Below, piece by piece: positions 7,908-18,700 of a DNA stretch of 64,000 nucleotides. Every line of letters begins with the position of its first letter. Position 1 is the stretch's first letter. The notes beneath the pieces were generated by a model, which had not been told where the DNA came from, ran no database searches, and saw only the letters and a list, made by a program, of their open reading frames with translations. The position numbers and the translations under genes are program-made. This stretch comes from Arthrobacter sp. NicSoilB4 (GTDB taxonomy: Bacteria > Actinomycetota > Actinomycetes > Actinomycetales > Micrococcaceae): the NCBI RefSeq assembly GCF_019977335.1, contig NZ_AP024653.1, positions 1,178,001 through 1,242,000 of the forward strand. Direction: 5' to 3'.

Positions 7908-9270
7908 GAACGTGCACCGGGAGACCGGACTGCTGGCCGACGAACCGTCGCACGTTTCGGATGCCTTCGTTGAGGCCGCCAGCCTCGAAGCAGCCGTCCT
8001 CGACTCACTAACCGAGACCCCGGACGACGGCCCGGCCGGGACCTCCGCCGTGCCGGACGAGACAGCGCCGGATGAAACAGCGCCGGATCAGCCTGTGGCG
8101 GAACCCGACGACGCCGATTCGGTCGACTCCGACTCCGATGCATCTGACGCCGACGCCGAGGCCGACACCGGGGCCGACGACAGCCCGGGACAGCCAGCTC
8201 CCGCCGCCGCTCCGCCCACCGGCACCATGTCCGCCGAACGCATCGCCCTGAAAGCCCTCGAACAGCGGTTGCTCGGCGGGGAACGCAAGCTCCGCCGTCG
8301 TGAAGTCGCATCCGGCGCCGGACTGTCTCTGCTCTCCGCCCGGAAGCTCTGGCGGGCCCTCGGCTTTCCCAACATCGATGACGAGGACGTTGCCTTCACC
8401 GAACGCGACCAGGCCGCGCTGAACACCATCGTTGACCTGGTCCGCGCCGGCAAGCTCACCGAGGAAGCTGCCATTTCCGTCACCCGCGCCATCGGCCAGA
8501 TGACGGACCGCATGGTGGTCTGGCAGGTCGAAGCCCTCGTGGAGGACATGGTCCAGAACCAGGGCGTCACCGACGCCGTGGCCCGCAAACGCCTGGTCGG
8601 CGAACTGCCGTCCCTCGTGGACGCGCTCGAGGAAATGCTGCTCTACTCCTGGCGCCGCCAGCTCAACGCCGGTGTCCAGCGCCTTGCCGTGCGCGCCGAG
8701 GCCGGGCTGGCGTCCAGCGAGGAAGGCCGCGAAGGCGACGAGGACGACGCCCCGCTGCCGCTCGCACGCGCCGTCGGCTTCGCGGACCTGGTCTCCTACA
8801 CCAGCCTGTCCCGCCGGATGAACGAAAAGACCCTCGCCCAGCTGGTCCAGCGATTCGAGAACAAGTGCGCCGAGATCATCTCGGTGGGCGGCGGGCGCCT
8901 GGTGAAGACGGTCGGCGACGAAGTCCTCTACATCGCCGAGACCCCCGCGGCCGGCGCCGAAATCTCCCTCGCCCTGTGCCAGGCCTTCACCGACGACGAA
9001 ATCCTCCCGCAGGCGCGCGTGGCCATGGTGTGGGGCCGCATCCTCTCCAGGCTCGGCGACATCTACGGCCCCACCGTCAACCTGGCGGCGCGGCTCACCG
9101 CGCTGGCGGACCCGGGAACGGTCCTGGTGGACTCCATGACCGCGGCCGCGCTGGAACAGGACGAACGGTTTGTCCTGCTGCCGCGGCAGGCCGAGGACGT
9201 CCGCGGCTTCGGCGAAATCCACCCGGTGGAGCTCCAACGCGGCAGCGGACGCGGGCTGGTTCTGGACTAA
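7897..9270 (+). CDS. Class III adenylate/guanylate cyclase with N-terminal helical domain (457 aa)
   Basis: The C-terminal catalytic domain (about residues 285-455) has the class III marks: metal-binding Asp in VGFADLVSYTSLSR, the second metal Asp in VKTVGDEVLYIAET, and transition-state Asn/Arg in YGPTVNLAARLT. It should make cAMP (or cGMP) in the cytoplasm. Residues 1-110 are acidic and disordered. Residues about 110-250 form a helical domain starting EQRLLGGERKLRRREVASGA, like the autoregulatory domain of Rv2212-type cyclases. ATG at 7897 is preferred over the in-frame GTG at 7888 because AAGGTGG is correctly spaced before it. The sensed signal is unknown. Confidence 0.88.
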   Translation: MSAENVHRETGLLADEPSHVSDAFVEAASLEAAVLDSLTETPDDGPAGTSAVPDETAPDETAPDQPVAEPDDADSVDSDSDASDADAEADTGADDSPGQPAPAAAPPTGTMSAERIALKALEQRLLGGERKLRRREVASGAGLSLLSARKLWRALGFPNIDDEDVAFTERDQAALNTIVDLVRAGKLTEEAAISVTRAIGQMTDRMVVWQVEALVEDMVQNQGVTDAVARKRLVGELPSLVDALEEMLLYSWRRQLNAGVQRLAVRAEAGLASSEEGREGDEDDAPLPLARAVGFADLVSYTSLSRRMNEKTLAQLVQRFENKCAEIISVGGGRLVKTVGDEVLYIAETPAAGAEISLALCQAFTDDEILPQARVAMVWGRILSRLGDIYGPTVNLAARLTALADPGTVLVDSMTAAALEQDERFVLLPRQAEDVRGFGEIHPVELQRGSGRGLVLD

Positions 9271-9425
9271 CCGCACCCTGAGCTGGGCCTATGCTGTTCC
9301 TGCCGGATTTGACGCCGCCAGGTTTCTCTAATCGATGGCTAATATGCAATAGTCGAAGTATCCGGCACCACCACGGGCGATGCCCCCTGCATGGCGGCCG
9401 TGACCTTCTGGGGGACACAGCACAC

Positions 9426-12400
9426 ATGAAGACCTTCCTGTCAGCACTGCGGTCAAAATCCCGCAGGCCGGAGTCGTCACGCCCTGTCAGTGCCCGCCGC
9501 CGCCGTTTCCTGGCCGGGACCGGCCTCGCTGTTGCCTCCGCCGTCCTCGTCACCGCTGCCATCATCTATCCGGGGTTTAAGACCACTGAGGTGGAGTTGA
9601 ATGACGGCGGGGTGTGGGTGGTCTCGAAGTCCAAGAATGCTGTGGGCCGGTTGAACTACCCCTCGCGGGTCCTGGATGGGGCGGTGACGCCGGCGTCGAC
9701 GACGTTTGATGTGTTGCAGGATGCCGGGACGGTGTTGGTGGATGATGCCGCGGGGTCGACGTTGAACCAGGTGTCGGCGGCGCAGATGCGTTTGGGTGGG
9801 GATAAGAAGCTGCCGGGTTCCGCGGAGGTGAGTTTCGGGTCGAAGGTCATTGCGGTGACGGATGCGGCGAAGGGTTCGGTGTGGGCGTTGTCGCCGTCGA
9901 CGGTGGGCGGTTTTGATGCGGAGAATTCGGAGCCGGTGCTGGCCGGGTCGGCCGGGACGGTGTCGGCGGTGGGTGCTGATGACCGGATTTACAGTGCGGA
10001 TCCGAAGTCCGGGCAGGTCACGGTCACTGCGGTGGATGCCGAGGGTGCGGTGACGGACGTGGCGTCGAGCATCTGGGATGGTTTGAAGGGTGCGGGGGAT
10101 CTGCAGCTGGCGGTGGTGGGGGATGCGCCGGTGGTGTTGGATGCGGGCCGGGGGAAGTTGTTCCTGCCGGGCGGGCGTGAGTTGGCGTTGGCGGAGGCGC
10201 GGGATGCGAAGCTGCAGCTCTCGGGTCCGGGCGCGGGTGCGGTGGCGGTCGCGACGCCGAAGGCGCTGTTGATGCAGCCGTTGGATGGTTCGACGGCGAG
10301 GACGGTGACGTTTGGCGGGCAGGGGGTGCCGGCGGCTCCGGTGCAGTTGGGCGGGTGTGTGCATGCGGCGTGGTCGGGGGCGAACAAGTATGTCCGGGAG
10401 TGCGCCGATGATGCCGGTGACAAGAGCGTGGATGTGCCGAAGGCCAGTGCGTCGCCGTCGTATGTGTTCCGGGTGAACCGGGACCTGGTGGTCCTCAATG
10501 ATGTGAATTCCGGGAATGTGTGGCTGGTGAACCAGAACATGCAGCTGGTCAACAACTGGGACGACGTCATCCCGCCGCAGCAGACCTCCGACGACGCCGA
10601 CAAGGACTCCGCTGACGAAGTCCAGCAGACAGTGCTCCCGGACCGCACCAAACCCAACAGCGCGCCCGCAGCGAAACCCGATACCTTCGGCGTGCGCGCC
10701 GGCAAGACCACCATCCTGCCCGTGCTGGACAACGACACCGACCCCGACGGCGACATCCTCACCGTCCGCAGCCCGGACCCGCTCACCTCGGGGCTGCTCG
10801 CTCCGATCTACGGCGCCACCGGCTTCCAGGTCAGCGTCGGGGCCGACAAGACCGGCTCGGAAACCTTTAAATACACGGCAGACGACGGCCGCGGCCTCTC
10901 CGCCACCGCCGACGTCACGCTCAACATCGTCCCGCCGGGGGAGAACGCTGCCCCGCGGCAGAAGCCCAACCGCAACACCACCCTCGTGGTCCAGGCAGGC
11001 AAGATCGTCAGCCAGAACATCCTCACCGACTGGATCGACCCCGACGGCGACGACTTGTTCGTCGTCGGCGCTGCCGGCAGCGACCCCCGTGACCAGGTCA
11101 AAGTCCGGCCCGACGGCCTGCTCAGCTTCCAGGACGCCGGCTCCGAACCGGGCCGCAAGACGGTCACCGTCACGGTCTCGGACGGCCGCTCCACCAGCGA
11201 AGGCAAGGTCACCGTCGACGTCCGCGCCCCCGGCGCCCTGCCCCCGATCGCCAACGCCGACCACCTCGTCGCCGTCGCCGGGGTGGACACGGTGATCGCC
11301 CCGCTCAAGAACGACTCCGACCCCCAGGGCGGCGCCCTCCGCCTCGCCCAGGTCACCCCGGACGGCAACTCCACCGCCACGATGGGCGCGGACCAGCAGA
11401 CGTTCACGTTCAACTCCACCGCCCAGGGCGCCCACTACGTGTCCTACCTCGTCACCAACGGGCCGGCCAGCGCACAGCAGTTGGTGCGCGTCGACGTCGT
11501 CCCCGGCGACGGCGACGGCGCGCCGGTGGCGGTCCGCGACACGGCCCTGCTGCCCAGCGGCGGCAGCGTCCTGGTGGACGTCCTCGGCAACGATTCCGAT
11601 CCCTCCGGCGGCGTGCTGGTGGTGCAGTCTGTGACCGCGGCGGACGGACTGCCGGTGAGCGCGGCCGTGCTGGACCACTCCGTCGTCCGGATCACCGACG
11701 TCCGCGCCCAGGGCCAGCTCAGCGTCAAATACACCATCTCCAACGGCAAATCCTCCGCTAGCGGGGAGATCGCCGTCCTGGTGGTCCCCGCCCCCTCCAA
11801 GCTGCAGGCGCCACAGGCAAAACCGGATGAGGCCACCGTGCGTGCCGGCGACGTCGTCACCATCCCGGTGCTCGAAAACGACACCGACCCCAACGGCGGC
11901 AAGCTCACCCTGGAACCGGTGCTCGCCCAGCAGCCGGATGCCGCCGACGGCCGGATCTTCACCTCCGGTGGGGCGCTGCGCTTCATCGCCGGCGATGTGG
12001 CGAAGACCGTCTACGCGATCTACAAGGTCACCAACGCCTCCGGACAATCGGATTCCCAGCAGGTCGGCATCCGGATCCGGGCACGCGACGACGAACGCAA
12101 CACCCGCCCCGAACCCAAAAACCTCACCGCCCGGGTGGTGGCCGGCATGACAGTGCGCATTCCCGTGCCGCTCGACGGCGTGGACACCGACGGCGACTCA
12201 GTGCAGCTGACCGGCGTGGACAAGGCCCCCGCCATGGGCACGGCCGTGGTCAAGGACGGCTACCTCGAATTCACCGCGGCCGGCAACGGCGCCGGCACGG
12301 ACACCTTCACCTACCGCGTCCGGGACCGGATCGGCGCCGAAAACACCGGCACTGTGATCGTCGGCATCGCCCCGCAGGAAGCCAACAACCAGAAACCCAT

Positions 12401-15400
12401 CGCCATTGACGACGCGGTGGACGTCCGGCCCGGCCGGAAAATCGCGGTCGAGGCCCTCGCGAACGACTCGGACCCGGACGGCGACCCCATCAGCCTGGTC
12501 GGCAACGGCTTCGAGGCCCGCCCAGAGCTCGGCGTCGAAGCAGCCGAGGGCGGCAAAGTGCTTCTTACCGCTCCGGGCACTGCCGGCAACGAGAGCGTCA
12601 GCTACAAGATCCAGGACGACAAGAAAGCCCAGGGGAGCGCAGTCATCCGGGTCCGGATCAGCCCGGACGCCGCGCTGAAGCTCCCCGTGGCCAAGGACGA
12701 CGTGGTCACCCCCGCCGAGACACTGGGCAAGTCCGCCGTCGACGTCCCTGTCCTGAAGAACGATTCCGATCCGGACGGCGTCGCCGCCGACCTCAAGATC
12801 AGCCTGCCCGACGGCAACCCGAACGCCCGCGCGGGCGACGGCAGTGTCCGGGTGGCCCTCGCGCCCAAGGACCAGCTGGTCCCGTACACCGTGACGGACG
12901 TCGACGGACAAAGCGCGACGGCGGTCATCTGGGTCCCGGGCCAGGGCGAACAGCACCCCACGCTCGCCAGGACCGACGTCGTCGAAGTCATGGCCGGCAA
13001 GGAGGTCACCCTTGACCTGAACGAATACGTCCGGGTCAGGGAGGGCCGCACCCCGCGGATCACCCAGGTGGACAACGTCCGCGTGCAGGGCGCCGACGCG
13101 CAGAACGTGGTGGCCGGAAACGGCAGCGCGCTGCGCTACGCCGCGCTGCAGGACTACGTGGGCCCCGGCTCCGTCACCTTCGAGGTGACCGACGGCACCG
13201 GCCCCGACGATCCGCAGGGCCTCAAGTCCACCCTCAGCATCATCACCAAGGTCATTCCCGACCCGAACGCGAACCGCCCGCCGAGCTTCAGCGGAGCCAC
13301 CCTGGACGTGCCCAAGGCCGAATCCGCCAGCCTGGACCTGGGCAACCTGGCCAAGGACGTGGACGCCGGCGACCAGGAGAAGCTCAAGTTCGAACTCGAC
13401 GGCACCCTGCCCGAGGGCTTCACGGCCACCCTGGACGGCGGGACCCTGAAGGTCACCGCCGACTCCGCCAAGGCCGCCGGCTGGAAGGGCAGCATCCCGC
13501 TCAAGGTCACCGACGGCCGCTCCGAACCGGTCAAGGCCAGCGTCACCGCCACCGTCGTGGCCTCCAACCGCCCGCTGCCGGTCGCGAACGAGGACGTGAT
13601 CGAAAAGGCCAACGCCGGCAAGACCGAGACCATCAACGTGCTCGCCAACGACTTCAACCCCTTCAGTGAGACCCCGCTGAGGATTGTCACCGCCACGGTG
13701 GAAACCGGGTCCGCCGCCGGACAGCCCGCCGTCGCCGGCGATTCGATCACCGTCACTCCGGCCGCGGGCTTCAAGGGCGTGATGGTGCTCCGCTACACCG
13801 TGATGGACAAGACCGACGACATCTCCCGGCAGACCGACGGCCGGGTCCGGATCACGGTCCGCGACAAGCCTGACGCCCCCTCGGCGCCGTCCGCCACGGA
13901 CGTGCGCAGCCGGACCGCGGTGCTCAAGTGGACTCCGCCGTCGGACAACGGCGCCACCATCAGCAAATACACGGTGCGCGCCAACGGATTCAGCCAGGAC
14001 TGCGCCACCACCACCTGCACGCTCAGCGGGCTGACCAACGACGTCAAGTACGTGTTCACCGTAACCGCCACCAACGAGGTGGGGGAGTCCACAGCGTCCC
14101 CGGCCTCGAACGAAATCCGGCCGGATGAGAAGCCCTCGCCGCCGGAGGCCCCCACGGTCAAGGCCGGCGACAAGAACATGGTCATCACCTGGCCCGCGGC
14201 CAGGACCGAAGGCTCGGCCGTCAAGAACTACAACCTGGAGATCTCTCCGCCGCCCGCGAACGGCATCGCGGTGAAGAACGGTGTGGCCGGCCTGAGCTAC
14301 ACCTGGCCCGGGCTGACCAACGGCGTCCGCTACAAGGTACGCGCCCAGGCCGTCAACGAACTCGGCCCGTCCGAGTGGGGCCTCTACTCGGCCGAGGACA
14401 ACCCGGCGGGCGTCCCGGCCGCGCCGGCGGCTCCGACGACGTCGGTGGCGTCTTCCGTGGGGACCTCCAACCAGCTGAAGGTGAACTGGACCGAGCCCAA
14501 CACCAATGGCGACGCCATTAAGAACTACTACGTGACGATGAGCGGCGGCGGCGGCACCACCCAGACCCAGATGATCGCCGGGACGGTGCGGACCGCCAAC
14601 TTCACCGCGAACAACTCCGAAACCGGCTACACCTTCACGGTCCAGGCCGAGAACAAGGCGGGCAAGGGCGCGGTCAGCGCGCCCTCGGCACCCCGCCGCG
14701 CCACCGGCAAGCTTGGCCAGGTCTCCGGCGTCAGCGCCACGCCGGCGGACACCGGCGGCGCCGGCCGGGCTGTGGTCATCAACTTCAGGGAACTGGACGC
14801 CGCCGGGCGGAACGGTTCCCAGCCCGGCGAGGTCAGCTACACGTACTACGCGAGCCCCAGCGGCAAGACCGGTGCCATCAGCCCCGGACAGAAGGTGGGC
14901 GGATTCCCCAATGGCCAGGCCGCCACGATTACGGTGACGGCCAACTCGAGCGTCGCGCCGAGCTCCGACGCCAGCACCGGGGCCACCGCCACGCCGTACG
15001 GCTCTCCCGGAACGCCCTCGGCGTCAGGTCAGAACGGCGCAGAGAACCAGCGGAACCTCAGTTTCAGCTGGAGCTCGCCGTCGACGGCGACGAACGACGT
15101 CGACTACACCCAGATCAGCATCGACAACGGCGGCTGGGAACGCGTCCCGGCCTCGGGGAGCCGGACCATCAACACCGGCGGCTTCAGCGAACCACACCAG
15201 ATCCGGGTCCAGACCGTCAACTCCCTCGGAACCGGCGGCCCGATCGCCTCGGCCTCCGCCCAGTCCGGGGCCGAGAAGACCCGCTGGACCACCCGGCTCA
15301 ACAGCGGGATGGACCGCAGCTGCACCGACCTTCCCGGACCCACGTCCTACGATCCGGTTGCCCACACCTGCGACGGCAAGGGCGGCTACGACCGGCCGTG

Positions 15401-15599
15401 GATGTCCCACTTCGACACCTTCGACATCATGTGCTGGAAGCCCCACGGCACCACGTACGGCGGTGACGGGCAGTGGTACTACATCATGCGCGGCTCGCCG
15501 AACCAGACACGGTGGATCAATTCCACCCACACGTCGATTGGCCCGCCGGCGCAGAGCGGCGTGCCGAACTGCACCTTCCCGGTAGGAGCGACACCATAG
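9426..15599 (+). CDS. Giant membrane-anchored Ig-like/Fn3 repeat protein A (2,057 aa)
   Basis: ATG at 9426 follows a GGGGGA ribosome site. A short basic cytoplasmic tail and one membrane helix (about 29-51) are followed by an extracellular domain (50-385) that looks like a beta-propeller, with repeats of strand-rich segments and a Cys pair. Then come about eleven Ig-like repeats of some 95 aa (410-1480) marked by variants of VLDNDTDPDGD, the Big_9/cadherin-like signature, five Fn3 domains (about 1482-1925), and a Cys-containing C-terminal domain with Trp/Tyr-rich strands. I infer a rod long enough to cross the cell wall. Residues 42-381 are identical to the next protein and encoded by almost identical DNA; the rest diverges. 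It sits upstream of a type VII-like secretion operon. Confidence 0.88.
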   Translation: MKTFLSALRSKSRRPESSRPVSARRRRFLAGTGLAVASAVLVTAAIIYPGFKTTEVELNDGGVWVVSKSKNAVGRLNYPSRVLDGAVTPASTTFDVLQDAGTVLVDDAAGSTLNQVSAAQMRLGGDKKLPGSAEVSFGSKVIAVTDAAKGSVWALSPSTVGGFDAENSEPVLAGSAGTVSAVGADDRIYSADPKSGQVTVTAVDAEGAVTDVASSIWDGLKGAGDLQLAVVGDAPVVLDAGRGKLFLPGGRELALAEARDAKLQLSGPGAGAVAVATPKALLMQPLDGSTARTVTFGGQGVPAAPVQLGGCVHAAWSGANKYVRECADDAGDKSVDVPKASASPSYVFRVNRDLVVLNDVNSGNVWLVNQNMQLVNNWDDVIPPQQTSDDADKDSADEVQQTVLPDRTKPNSAPAAKPDTFGVRAGKTTILPVLDNDTDPDGDILTVRSPDPLTSGLLAPIYGATGFQVSVGADKTGSETFKYTADDGRGLSATADVTLNIVPPGENAAPRQKPNRNTTLVVQAGKIVSQNILTDWIDPDGDDLFVVGAAGSDPRDQVKVRPDGLLSFQDAGSEPGRKTVTVTVSDGRSTSEGKVTVDVRAPGALPPIANADHLVAVAGVDTVIAPLKNDSDPQGGALRLAQVTPDGNSTATMGADQQTFTFNSTAQGAHYVSYLVTNGPASAQQLVRVDVVPGDGDGAPVAVRDTALLPSGGSVLVDVLGNDSDPSGGVLVVQSVTAADGLPVSAAVLDHSVVRITDVRAQGQLSVKYTISNGKSSASGEIAVLVVPAPSKLQAPQAKPDEATVRAGDVVTIPVLENDTDPNGGKLTLEPVLAQQPDAADGRIFTSGGALRFIAGDVAKTVYAIYKVTNASGQSDSQQVGIRIRARDDERNTRPEPKNLTARVVAGMTVRIPVPLDGVDTDGDSVQLTGVDKAPAMGTAVVKDGYLEFTAAGNGAGTDTFTYRVRDRIGAENTGTVIVGIAPQEANNQKPIAIDDAVDVRPGRKIAVEALANDSDPDGDPISLVGNGFEARPELGVEAAEGGKVLLTAPGTAGNESVSYKIQDDKKAQGSAVIRVRISPDAALKLPVAKDDVVTPAETLGKSAVDVPVLKNDSDPDGVAADLKISLPDGNPNARAGDGSVRVALAPKDQLVPYTVTDVDGQSATAVIWVPGQGEQHPTLARTDVVEVMAGKEVTLDLNEYVRVREGRTPRITQVDNVRVQGADAQNVVAGNGSALRYAALQDYVGPGSVTFEVTDGTGPDDPQGLKSTLSIITKVIPDPNANRPPSFSGATLDVPKAESASLDLGNLAKDVDAGDQEKLKFELDGTLPEGFTATLDGGTLKVTADSAKAAGWKGSIPLKVTDGRSEPVKASVTATVVASNRPLPVANEDVIEKANAGKTETINVLANDFNPFSETPLRIVTATVETGSAAGQPAVAGDSITVTPAAGFKGVMVLRYTVMDKTDDISRQTDGRVRITVRDKPDAPSAPSATDVRSRTAVLKWTPPSDNGATISKYTVRANGFSQDCATTTCTLSGLTNDVKYVFTVTATNEVGESTASPASNEIRPDEKPSPPEAPTVKAGDKNMVITWPAARTEGSAVKNYNLEISPPPANGIAVKNGVAGLSYTWPGLTNGVRYKVRAQAVNELGPSEWGLYSAEDNPAGVPAAPAAPTTSVASSVGTSNQLKVNWTEPNTNGDAIKNYYVTMSGGGGTTQTQMIAGTVRTANFTANNSETGYTFTVQAENKAGKGAVSAPSAPRRATGKLGQVSGVSATPADTGGAGRAVVINFRELDAAGRNGSQPGEVSYTYYASPSGKTGAISPGQKVGGFPNGQAATITVTANSSVAPSSDASTGATATPYGSPGTPSASGQNGAENQRNLSFSWSSPSTATNDVDYTQISIDNGGWERVPASGSRTINTGGFSEPHQIRVQTVNSLGTGGPIASASAQSGAEKTRWTTRLNSGMDRSCTDLPGPTSYDPVAHTCDGKGGYDRPWMSHFDTFDIMCWKPHGTTYGGDGQWYYIMRGSPNQTRWINSTHTSIGPPAQSGVPNCTFPVGATP
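9549..10567. repeat. 1,019-bp direct repeat, copy 1 (N-terminal domain of protein A)
   Basis: The block matches 15880-16898 at a constant offset of 6,331 bp. By eye I count about five single-base differences, all silent. Homology drops abruptly outside it to the level of ordinary paralogues. Inside, codons such as TTG, GAT, GGT, GCG and TCG are frequent, whereas the flanking coding DNA prefers CTG/CTC, GAC, GGC and GCC. Confidence 0.95.
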
Positions 15600-15747
15600 C
15601 CGCGCCGGCCACCGGGGCGCCGGCCGGTGGGCAGTCCTGCCCATCGCGCCCTTCCGGACAGTTCGGTAGGCTGTCGCGGGAAATGAGGGCCTTGTCTCGG
15701 GTCCGCCATCGGAAACACGACGCCCATCCTGAAGGAAATCTGAAGCT

Positions 15748-18700
15748 GTGACACGTCTGCTCGCCACGCTGGGGTTCAAGAAGCCAGGTTCAACAAAGCG
15801 CCGACCGGGTTCGGGCTCCATCAAACGGCGCAACAAGCTCATCGCCGGCACCGCCATCACGGCCGCGGCCGGTGTGCTGGTCACCGCTGCCATCATCTAT
15901 CCGGGGTTTAAGACCACTGAGGTGGAGTTGAATGACGGCGGCGTGTGGGTGGTCTCGAAATCCAAGAATGCTGTGGGCCGGCTTAACTACCCCTCGCGGG
16001 TCCTGGATGGGGCGGTGACGCCGGCGTCGACGACGTTTGATGTGTTGCAGGATGCCGGGACGGTGTTGGTGGATGATGCCGCGGGGTCGACGTTGAACCA
16101 GGTGTCGGCGGCGCAGATGCGTTTGGGTGGGGATAAGAAGCTGCCGGGTTCCGCGGAGGTGAGTTTCGGGTCGAAGGTCATTGCGGTGACGGATGCGGCG
16201 AAGGGTTCGGTGTGGGCGTTGTCGCCGTCGACGGTGGGCGGTTTTGATGCGGAGAATTCGGAGCCGGTGCTGGCCGGGTCGGCCGGGACGGTGTCGGCGG
16301 TGGGTGCTGATGACCGGATTTACAGTGCGGATCCGAAGTCCGGGCAGGTCACGGTCACTGCGGTGGATGCCGAGGGTGCGGTGACGGACGTGGCGTCGAG
16401 CATCTGGGATGGTTTGAAGGGTGCGGGGGATCTGCAGCTGGCGGTGGTGGGGGATGCGCCGGTGGTGTTGGATGCGGGCCGGGGAAAGTTGTTCCTGCCG
16501 GGCGGGCGTGAGTTGGCGTTGGCGGAGGCGCGGGATGCGAAGCTGCAGCTCTCGGGTCCGGGCGCGGGTGCGGTGGCGGTCGCGACGCCGAAGGCGCTGT
16601 TGATGCAGCCGTTGGATGGTTCGACGGCGAGGACGGTGACGTTTGGCGGGCAGGGGGTGCCGGCGGCTCCGGTGCAGTTGGGCGGGTGTGTGCATGCGGC
16701 GTGGTCGGGGGCGAACAAGTATGTCCGGGAGTGCGCCGATGATGCCGGTGACAAGAGCGTGGATGTGCCGAAGGCCAGTGCGTCGCCGTCGTATGTGTTC
16801 CGGGTGAACCGGGACCTGGTGGTCCTCAATGATGTGAATTCCGGGAATGTGTGGCTGGTGAACCAGAACATGCAGCTGGTCAACAACTGGGACGACGTGG
16901 TCCCGCCCAAAAACCAGTCCAATGACCAGGACCAGGAATCGGCGGACAACAACACCATCAACATCCTGCCGGACCGCACGAAACCCAACCGGCCCCCGGA
17001 AACCAAGCCCGACGCCGTCGGCGTCCGCCCGGGCCGCACCACCATCCTGTCCGTGCTCGACAACGACTCGGACCCCGACGGTGACGTCCTCACGGCCTCC
17101 GTCGGCGACAACGGCCCCGCCTCCGGCAGCCTCGAGAACATCTACGGCGGCACTGCCTTCCAGATCAGCGTCCCCCCGGAAGCGAAGCCCGGCACCGAAA
17201 CCTTCGCCTACAACGCCGCAGACGGCCGCGGCCTGTCCGCCGCGGGAAGCATCACCCTCAACGTCGTCGGCCCGGACGAGAACAAACCGCCGCTGTTCAA
17301 ACGCGGCGACCCCACCACCATGCTCGTGGAGCAGGGCAAGACCGTCAGCCAGAACATCCTCACCGACTGGACCGACCCCGACGGCGACGACCTCGTCCTG
17401 ATGGACGCCAAAGCCGACAACGAACAGGACCAGGTCAAGGTCCGCCGCGACGGCCTGCTCACGTACCAGGACTCCGGCGCGGCCCCCGGCAAGAAGGCCG
17501 TCACCGTGACCGTCTGGGACGGCCGCGCCACCACCACCGGCAAAGTCACCGTGAACGTCCAGCCGCCCGGCGCCCTGCAGCCGGTGGTCAACGCCGACCA
17601 CGTCACCGCCGTCGTCGGCCAGGACCTCGTGATTGCGCCGCTCAAGAACGACGTCGACCCCAACGGCGGCGCCCTGCGCCTCGCCCAGGTCGAAGCGGCC
17701 GGCACGGCGGAACTTGGCCCCGTGACCGACGGCGGGACCTTCACCTTCCGCAGCATCACCCCCGGTCCCATCTACCTGACATACATCGCCAGCAACGGCC
17801 CGCAGAGCAGCCAGGGCCTGATCCGGGTGGACGTCGAATCCGGCAAAGACGCCGGCAACCCGGTCGCCGTGCACGACGTCGCCCTGATGCCCGTCGGCGG
17901 AAGCGTGCTCCTGGATCCGCTGGCCAACGACTCGGACCCGTCCGGAGGCGTGCTGGTGCTGCAGTCCGTCCAGCTGCCGGAGAACGCGACCGCCTCGGTC
18001 AGCGTGATCGACCACAGCGTCCTGCGGATCACCGACGTCGTCGGCACGAAAGATCCGTTTACGTTCCGCTACACCATGTCCAACGGCACCCAGTCGGCCA
18101 CCGGCAGTGTCTCCGTGGTCCCCGTCCCGGCGCCCGCCGTCGTCGAGGCCCCGCAGCCCAAACCCGACGAGGTGAACGTCCGGGTCAACGACGTCGTCAC
18201 CATCCCGGTGCTGGCCAACGACACCCACCCGCAGGGCGAGAAGCTCACCCTGGACCCCGTCCTGCCGCAGCCCGTCCCCGAAACCGACGGGAAAAGCTTC
18301 GTCTCCGAAAACACGCTCCGCTTCATCGCCGGCGCCGAGCCCAAAACAGTCCGGGCCATCTACAACGCCGTGGACCCGCAAGGCCAGAAGAGCGCCGCGG
18401 CTGTCACCATCCACGTGCTGCCGCTGGAGGGCGCGGAGAACTCCCGCCCGCAGCCCACGAACCTCACAGCCCGCGTGGTGGCGGCCGGGACCGTCCGGAT
18501 TCCGGTGGAACTCGACGGGATCGACCCCGACGGCGACTCCGTCCAGCTGACCGGCATCGACAGCACCCCGGCGATGGGCACCGCCACCGTCGGCAGCAAC
18601 TTCATCGACTTCACGGCAGCCGGCGACGGGGCCGGCACGGACACGTTCCGCTACAAAGTGGTGGACCGGCAGGGCGCCTCCAACACCGGCACCGTCACCG

